64,000 bases of DNA from Pseudogracilibacillus auburnensis (lineage in GTDB: Bacteria; Bacillota; Bacilli; Bacillales; Amphibacillaceae): assembly GCF_003201975.1 (NCBI RefSeq), contig NZ_QJJQ01000019.1, positions 21,680 to 85,679 on the forward strand, read 5' to 3'. The notes below the pieces were generated by a model. The model had not been told where the DNA came from and ran no database searches. It saw only the letters and a program-made list of their open reading frames with translations. Below, piece by piece: positions 60,809 through 64,000 of this stretch. How positions within the stretch are numbered: the first letter of the stretch is position 1; each line of letters begins with the position of its first letter. The position numbers and the translations under genes were made by a program.

Positions 60809-61255
60809 TTAAGGAAATTCTTTTATTGCTATTTCTTTTAATGTTAATAATATATTTTTAAATTCAATTAATTTTTTTTCTCCAAGTTTTTTATATAGTT
60901 TTTCCGTAACGATTTCATCGAATTTATCTTGTTGCTTGATAAATGAATGCCCCTTTTTATCTAAGCTAACGAGAATTTCCCGACGATTATTTACATTTAT
61001 TTGGCGTTTGACGTAACCATTCTCCTCCAACTTGGAAACTTGTTGGCTAACGGCACTAGAAGAGACATTCAATTTTTGGGCTATTTCATTGATCGTCATT
61101 GTTTTCGCAGTATGGATCGTATGGATAAGATGATCTTGTGCAGCAGTAATGTTTTCATCGATTAAGGTGTTATGTTTTTGATAAACCTGATTATTAATAA
61201 AGTGAGTCAAATCATTAATTTGTTGAACAGTATCATTTAAAAAGTTTTTACTCAA
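60809..61255 (-). CDS. MarR family transcriptional regulator
   Basis: A 148-residue winged-helix regulator. M-T-I-N-E-I-A-Q-K-L-N-V-S-S-S-A-V-S-Q-Q near residue 52 is the recognition region, and the wing has R-Q-I-N-V-N-N-R-R-E-I-L. TTG start with GGAGG about 10 bases upstream. It probably controls the serine hydrolase gene that follows after 77 bases. Confidence 0.88.
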   Translation of the reverse strand: MSKNFLNDTVQQINDLTHFINNQVYQKHNTLIDENITAAQDHLIHTIHTAKTMTINEIAQKLNVSSSAVSQQVSKLEENGYVKRQINVNNRREILVSLDKKGHSFIKQQDKFDEIVTEKLYKKLGEKKLIEFKNILLTLKEIAIKEFP

Positions 61256-61542
61256 AAAAGTTAACCTCCATTAATAATTAAGTTGAGTTAAGTGTATCGC
61301 AAAAAAAAATAAATTCAAGGTAAAATGGAAGAAAGATGCAATTTTTAAAATTGAATGGTGCTACTTTAAAATTGGCGGGTGGTAGCGTTATAAATTTGTC
61401 ATTAAAACGTCTTTATTTTCTCTCAATCTAATTGTTTGTGAGGAACTAGTTTTTAAAATAATCATAATAATAGAAAAAACTTGTCAATGAATGTATATAT
61501 TTTCTTTTATCTGTTCACAATGGTTGATGAGGTGATAAACAA

Positions 61543-62421
61543 ATGAAAGAAAATTTTACAAACGAATCCAAAAATAAATGGACTCGAATTTTTAAGAAGA
61601 AATGGTTTTTCCCAGCACTATATATTATGATTGCAGCCTTTCTTCTAACAGCTGTCGTTTGGTACCAAAATATAGAGAGTAAATTAATAGAGGGACTTGA
61701 TGACAACGAGCAATCGGATAGCTATAGTCAAAATCCATTTGATGAAGAGGCAGAATCTGTTTTGCAGCAGCAGGAGATCATTAAAATGCCTGTCCATGAT
61801 GAAGTTCAAACAGAAATAGTTACTAAATTTTATGATTACAACGCAGAACAAGAGGATCAGGAAAAAGGATTAACTCTCTATAATAACAGATATTACCAAA
61901 GCACAGGAATCGATATTGCATCTAGTGATGGAGACGCATTTGATGTCGTTGCCTCTCTAAGCGGAACTGTTACAGAAGTAAAAGAAGATCCGTTGTTAGG
62001 AAATGTTGTAGTAATGTCACACGGTGAAAATATTTCAACATATTATGCAAGTTTAGGAGAAGTTGAAGTAGAAACTGGTGCAAAAATTAAACAAGGTGAC
62101 AAAATTGGTACAGCTGGAAAAAATTTATTTAGCGAAGAAAGTGGTACACATGTCCATTTTGAGATTCGTAAAGCTGACGTGGAAGTAAATCCAGAAGATT
62201 TCTTCAATGAACCGTTAAGTAAGATAGAAGAACTTGATGTTGATGCAAAGGTAGAAGAGCCAAGTTCTGATGAACAAGAAACGGATCGTCCTGATTCTAC
62301 AGAAAAAGAAGAGGAAAAGCCTGATTCTGAAGATGTAGATAAAGAAGAAGAGGATTCCGAAGATGTTGAGGATGAAGATGCTGAGGAAAGCCAGAATTTA
62401 TCATTTTCCATCATTGCTTAA
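61543..62421 (+). CDS. spoIIQ: Stage II sporulation protein Q
   Basis: A 292-residue forespore membrane protein that binds SpoIIIAH across the two membranes during engulfment. It has one membrane segment (about 24-42) and a degenerate LytM/M23 domain (about 115-225). The first zinc-ligand His of active M23 enzymes is replaced: the site reads Q-S-T-G-I-D-I. The H-V-H-F-E-I-R motif near residue 205 remains. The C-terminal 60 residues are a strongly acidic tail rich in Glu, Asp and Ser. GAGGTGA precedes the ATG. Confidence 0.93.
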   Translation: MKENFTNESKNKWTRIFKKKWFFPALYIMIAAFLLTAVVWYQNIESKLIEGLDDNEQSDSYSQNPFDEEAESVLQQQEIIKMPVHDEVQTEIVTKFYDYNAEQEDQEKGLTLYNNRYYQSTGIDIASSDGDAFDVVASLSGTVTEVKEDPLLGNVVVMSHGENISTYYASLGEVEVETGAKIKQGDKIGTAGKNLFSEESGTHVHFEIRKADVEVNPEDFFNEPLSKIEELDVDAKVEEPSSDEQETDRPDSTEKEEEKPDSEDVDKEEEDSEDVEDEDAEESQNLSFSIIA

Positions 62422-63254
62422 CGATGGATTGTTGGTTTTGATTTAACCATAAATGAAGAATAAACGAATGGCCCTAATATTCATGGGGCTTTTTTTTTGT
62501 GCCAATAATAGAGCCAGTGTAGCTAGGACAACTGAAAGGGAGCGTGGGAAAAACAAATAAAAAAGATTAAATACCTTGTCCTATACGAGAAAAGAACGAT
62601 TTTAATCATAAACAAATTTAATTAATAATAAAATATGATTAACAGAGTAATCGCTTAATATCTGGGGTGCGAGTTGGTGAATATCTTTTATTGAAATCAA
62701 ATCGGTTTTATCTCACTGTACTTATTTTCACCATAATGTCACAGCGTCCAATCCATTTTGACAGATCATTTTAATCTGTATTCGTGAATTTGAGGCTACC
62801 GCGGTAAAAAAGTTTAACCCAAAAGTAACACCCTCCAACTTTATCCATGATATGATGGAGTGTTTTCTTAGCGATAAGCCACGTTTCTCTATGAATGTAT
62901 GATGTTAAGAAAAAATTGTACATGATATGAAAAATGGCAGGACGTTTTGCATTATATTTTACAAGTCATCATCAATTTATTGCATGTATATCTCATAAGG
63001 AATCATGATTTAACATTTGAAAAGAGAAGATTAAATACATAACTAGATCAAATACCAATTTTATGAGAGTCCTTGATGATGATCTTGTAGTTTTAATACT
63101 GTGAGCAATAGTAGGAAGAAAATGTAGTAGTGAGCCGAAAAAATCTAAACCATCGTTATTTTCCATGAGCCTATGATTAAATCGTATTAGCATGTGAACA
63201 CCGCACTTTGTCTCACTTAACACCTCGGAAAATCAACATAGGGAGGCGACCGGT
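62422..63254. other. Gap of about 830 bases between spoIIQ and spoIIID
   Basis: Holds the spoIIQ terminator and a second hairpin (CCTCCA at about 62832 and TGGAG at about 62857, followed by TTTTCTTA). Nothing else was recognised. A 76-codon minus-strand frame lacks a ribosome binding site and family similarity. Confidence 0.5.
62469..62498 (+). terminator. Terminator after spoIIQ
   Basis: GGCCC and GGGGCT form a short stem followed by a run of about nine T. Confidence 0.8.
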
Positions 63255-63521
63255 GTGCATGATTACATCAAAGAGAGGACTATCAGGATAGGAAATTACG
63301 TCGTTGAGACGAGAAAAACTGTCCGGATGATAGCAAAAGAATTTGGTGTTTCGAAAAGCACGGTTCATAAAGACTTGACAGAACGTTTACCAGAAATAAA
63401 TGCGGAGCTTGCCAAGCAAGTGAAAGAAATCTTGGAATATCACAAATCAATCCGTCACATTCGGGGAGGTGAAGCAACGAGAAAAAAATACAAACTAGAG
63501 CGCCAAGGGCAAAACGAATAA
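63255..63521 (+). CDS. spoIIID: Sporulation transcription factor SpoIIID
   Basis: An 88-residue DNA-binding protein that adjusts the sigma-E and sigma-K regulons in the mother cell. It is nearly identical to the B. subtilis protein over the first 75 residues: M-H-D-Y-I-K-E-R-T-I, the helix-turn-helix R-M-I-A-K-E-F-G-V-S-K-S-T-V-H-K, and the basic C-terminal helix H-I-R-G-G-E-A-T. GTG start behind GGGAGGCGA. In B. subtilis mbl follows; here a tnpB starts instead. Confidence 0.98.
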   Translation: MHDYIKERTIRIGNYVVETRKTVRMIAKEFGVSKSTVHKDLTERLPEINAELAKQVKEILEYHKSIRHIRGGEATRKKYKLERQGQNE

Positions 63522-63641
63522 TTTTTGACGGGATAGGGGGATTGCTATTAGATTAGCACAGAAATTTATATTTGTTTGAATGTGATTTATATTCGGAAGA
63601 ACTGTAATTATCTTTGCAAGAATGGGGTATTTTCCGAATAC

Positions 63642-63688
63642 AATAACAGAGGTCGCGCTTCCTAAGCAAAAATGCAACCTCTGTTATT
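63642..63688. terminator. Long inverted repeat after spoIIID
   Basis: AATAACAGAGGTCGC and GCAACCTCTGTTATT match in 14 of 15 positions around a 17-base loop. There is no clear T run, so it may be a terminator or an element end. Confidence 0.5.
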
Positions 63689-63817
63689 AGTGTAAATCGG
63701 AACTATTGAATTGTTTCGATACACACATTTGCGGAAATTCCCGTAGTTCTAGTGAAAAATATTTTTGGTATTCGGATTTTATGTGGAAAAGTTCTTTTTA
63801 TGAAAATGTCCAGAACA

Positions 63818-63837
63818 CCCGCGATTTCAATCGTGGG
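63818..63837 (+). other. Hairpin upstream of tnpB
   Basis: CCCGCGAT-ttca-ATCGTGGG, an 8-bp stem with one G-T pair, about 100 bases before tnpB. It may be the TnpA recognition hairpin of the left end, or a stray right-end/guide-RNA type hairpin from an older insertion. Confidence 0.5.
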
Positions 63838-63879
63838 ATGAATGGACGCCTGGGAGCGATAAATCTAATCTCAAATCCA

Positions 63880-63909
63880 TTTACAAACACACGTTCCATA
63901 AAGTGTAAT
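63880..63909 (+). promoter_or_regulatory. Promoter of tnpB
   Basis: TTTACA, 18 bases, TGTAAT, with the ACAAACACACGTTCC stretch commonly seen before tnpB genes of Firmicutes. Confidence 0.6.
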
Positions 63910-63935
63910 GAAAGTATAAAAACGAGGTGGATCAT

Positions 63936-64000
63936 ATGTTGAAACATAAAGCCTATAAAATTCGGATCTATCCCAATAAAAACCAAGAAAAACTAATTGC
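63936..64000 (+). CDS. tnpB: IS200/IS605-type TnpB (RNA-guided endonuclease), N-terminus only
   Basis: The frame starts with ATG behind GAGGTGG and runs off the right edge after 21 codons. The product begins M-L-K-H-K-A-Y-K-I-R-I-Y-P-N-K, then N-Q-E-K-L-I. This is the conserved start of TnpB (OrfB) proteins, whose full members are about 370-400 residues long and cut DNA with an RNA guide. Activity cannot be judged from the fragment. Confidence 0.88.
   Translation, partial: MLKHKAYKIRIYPNKNQEKLI

Larger units (their letters stand above)
63522..63935. other. Gap between spoIIID and tnpB
   Basis: Holds a long hairpin after spoIIID, a small hairpin and the tnpB promoter. The left end of the mobile element must lie in this interval but its exact border is not visible. 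Confidence 0.5.

Noticed and set aside
62993..63223. 76-codon minus-strand frame before spoIIID
   Set aside because: No ribosome binding site and no recognisable family; it lies where the spoIIID promoter should be.

Overview
The window comes from a low-GC, endospore-forming member of the Bacillaceae. The evidence is the gene block atpIBEFHAGDC, then DUF1146 (ywzB-like), ywmB-like, murA, spoIID, spoIIQ and spoIIID, in the order known from Bacillus subtilis. Firmicute-style ribosome binding sites, frequent TTG/GTG starts, a SAM (S-box) riboswitch and several copies of the GC-rich intergenic repeats common in Bacillaceae agree with this. The c subunit of the ATP synthase has the ordinary glycine-rich helix, not the alanine motif of alkaliphiles. 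No genus can be named safely from the sequence alone. No tRNA, rRNA or CRISPR array was seen.

Layout. 0-3.8 kb: the end of a TRAP transporter operon (dctP partial, dctQ, dctM) with an amidase-signature hydrolase. 3.8-6.4 kb: an ABC exporter with LytTR and DUF3021 proteins. 6.5-8.0 kb: a Fic protein and a DJ-1/PfpI protein. 8.1-12.9 kb: a copper-enzyme operon read leftward, nirK-nosD-nosL-nosY-nosF, preceded by a perfect Fnr/Crp-type palindrome centred at about -41.5 from the inferred start site. 13.3-18 kb: a two-gene operon of tiny proteins, flotillin, meso-diaminopimelate dehydrogenase and an XRE membrane regulator. 18-19.2 kb: a repeat-rich gap. 19.2-26 kb: a purine permease, then an amide/urea locus: amidase with a small GatC/AtzG-like partner, a urea transporter behind a consensus sigma-54 promoter, and a divergent sigma-54 activator carrying an amide/urea-type binding domain. 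26.6-28.7 kb: an ArsR-type regulator and MFS pump. 29.2-35.5 kb: methionine genes (S-box, yezD-like, metI, yitJ-type, metE). 35.5-36.5 kb: repeats. 36.6-44 kb: a lipoprotein and a TetR-controlled ABC cluster ending in an alpha/beta hydrolase. 45-47.3 kb: a subtilase. 47.6-63.5 kb: the ATP synthase and sporulation block, interrupted by a hydrolase/MarR pair. 63.9 kb to the end: the start of an IS200/IS605-type tnpB.

The most unusual non-coding signal is a set of four intergenic arrays (about 13.2, 17.1, 33.0 and 44.5 kb) of degenerate tandem repeats with a period of 20-21 bp. Each unit has a GC core (GTGCGG, CAGCGC or TGGCGC) followed by AT-rich sequence. The arrays at 33.0 and 44.5 kb share one unit sequence in opposite orientations; the other two have their own. 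The period equals about two turns of B-DNA, so the cores would lie on one face of the helix. I know of no name for this family. Other points of interest are nirK in the place nosZ normally takes before nosDLYF, the sigma-54 amide/urea switch, and a spoIID gene whose strong ribosome binding site points to an AUA codon and not to an ATG.
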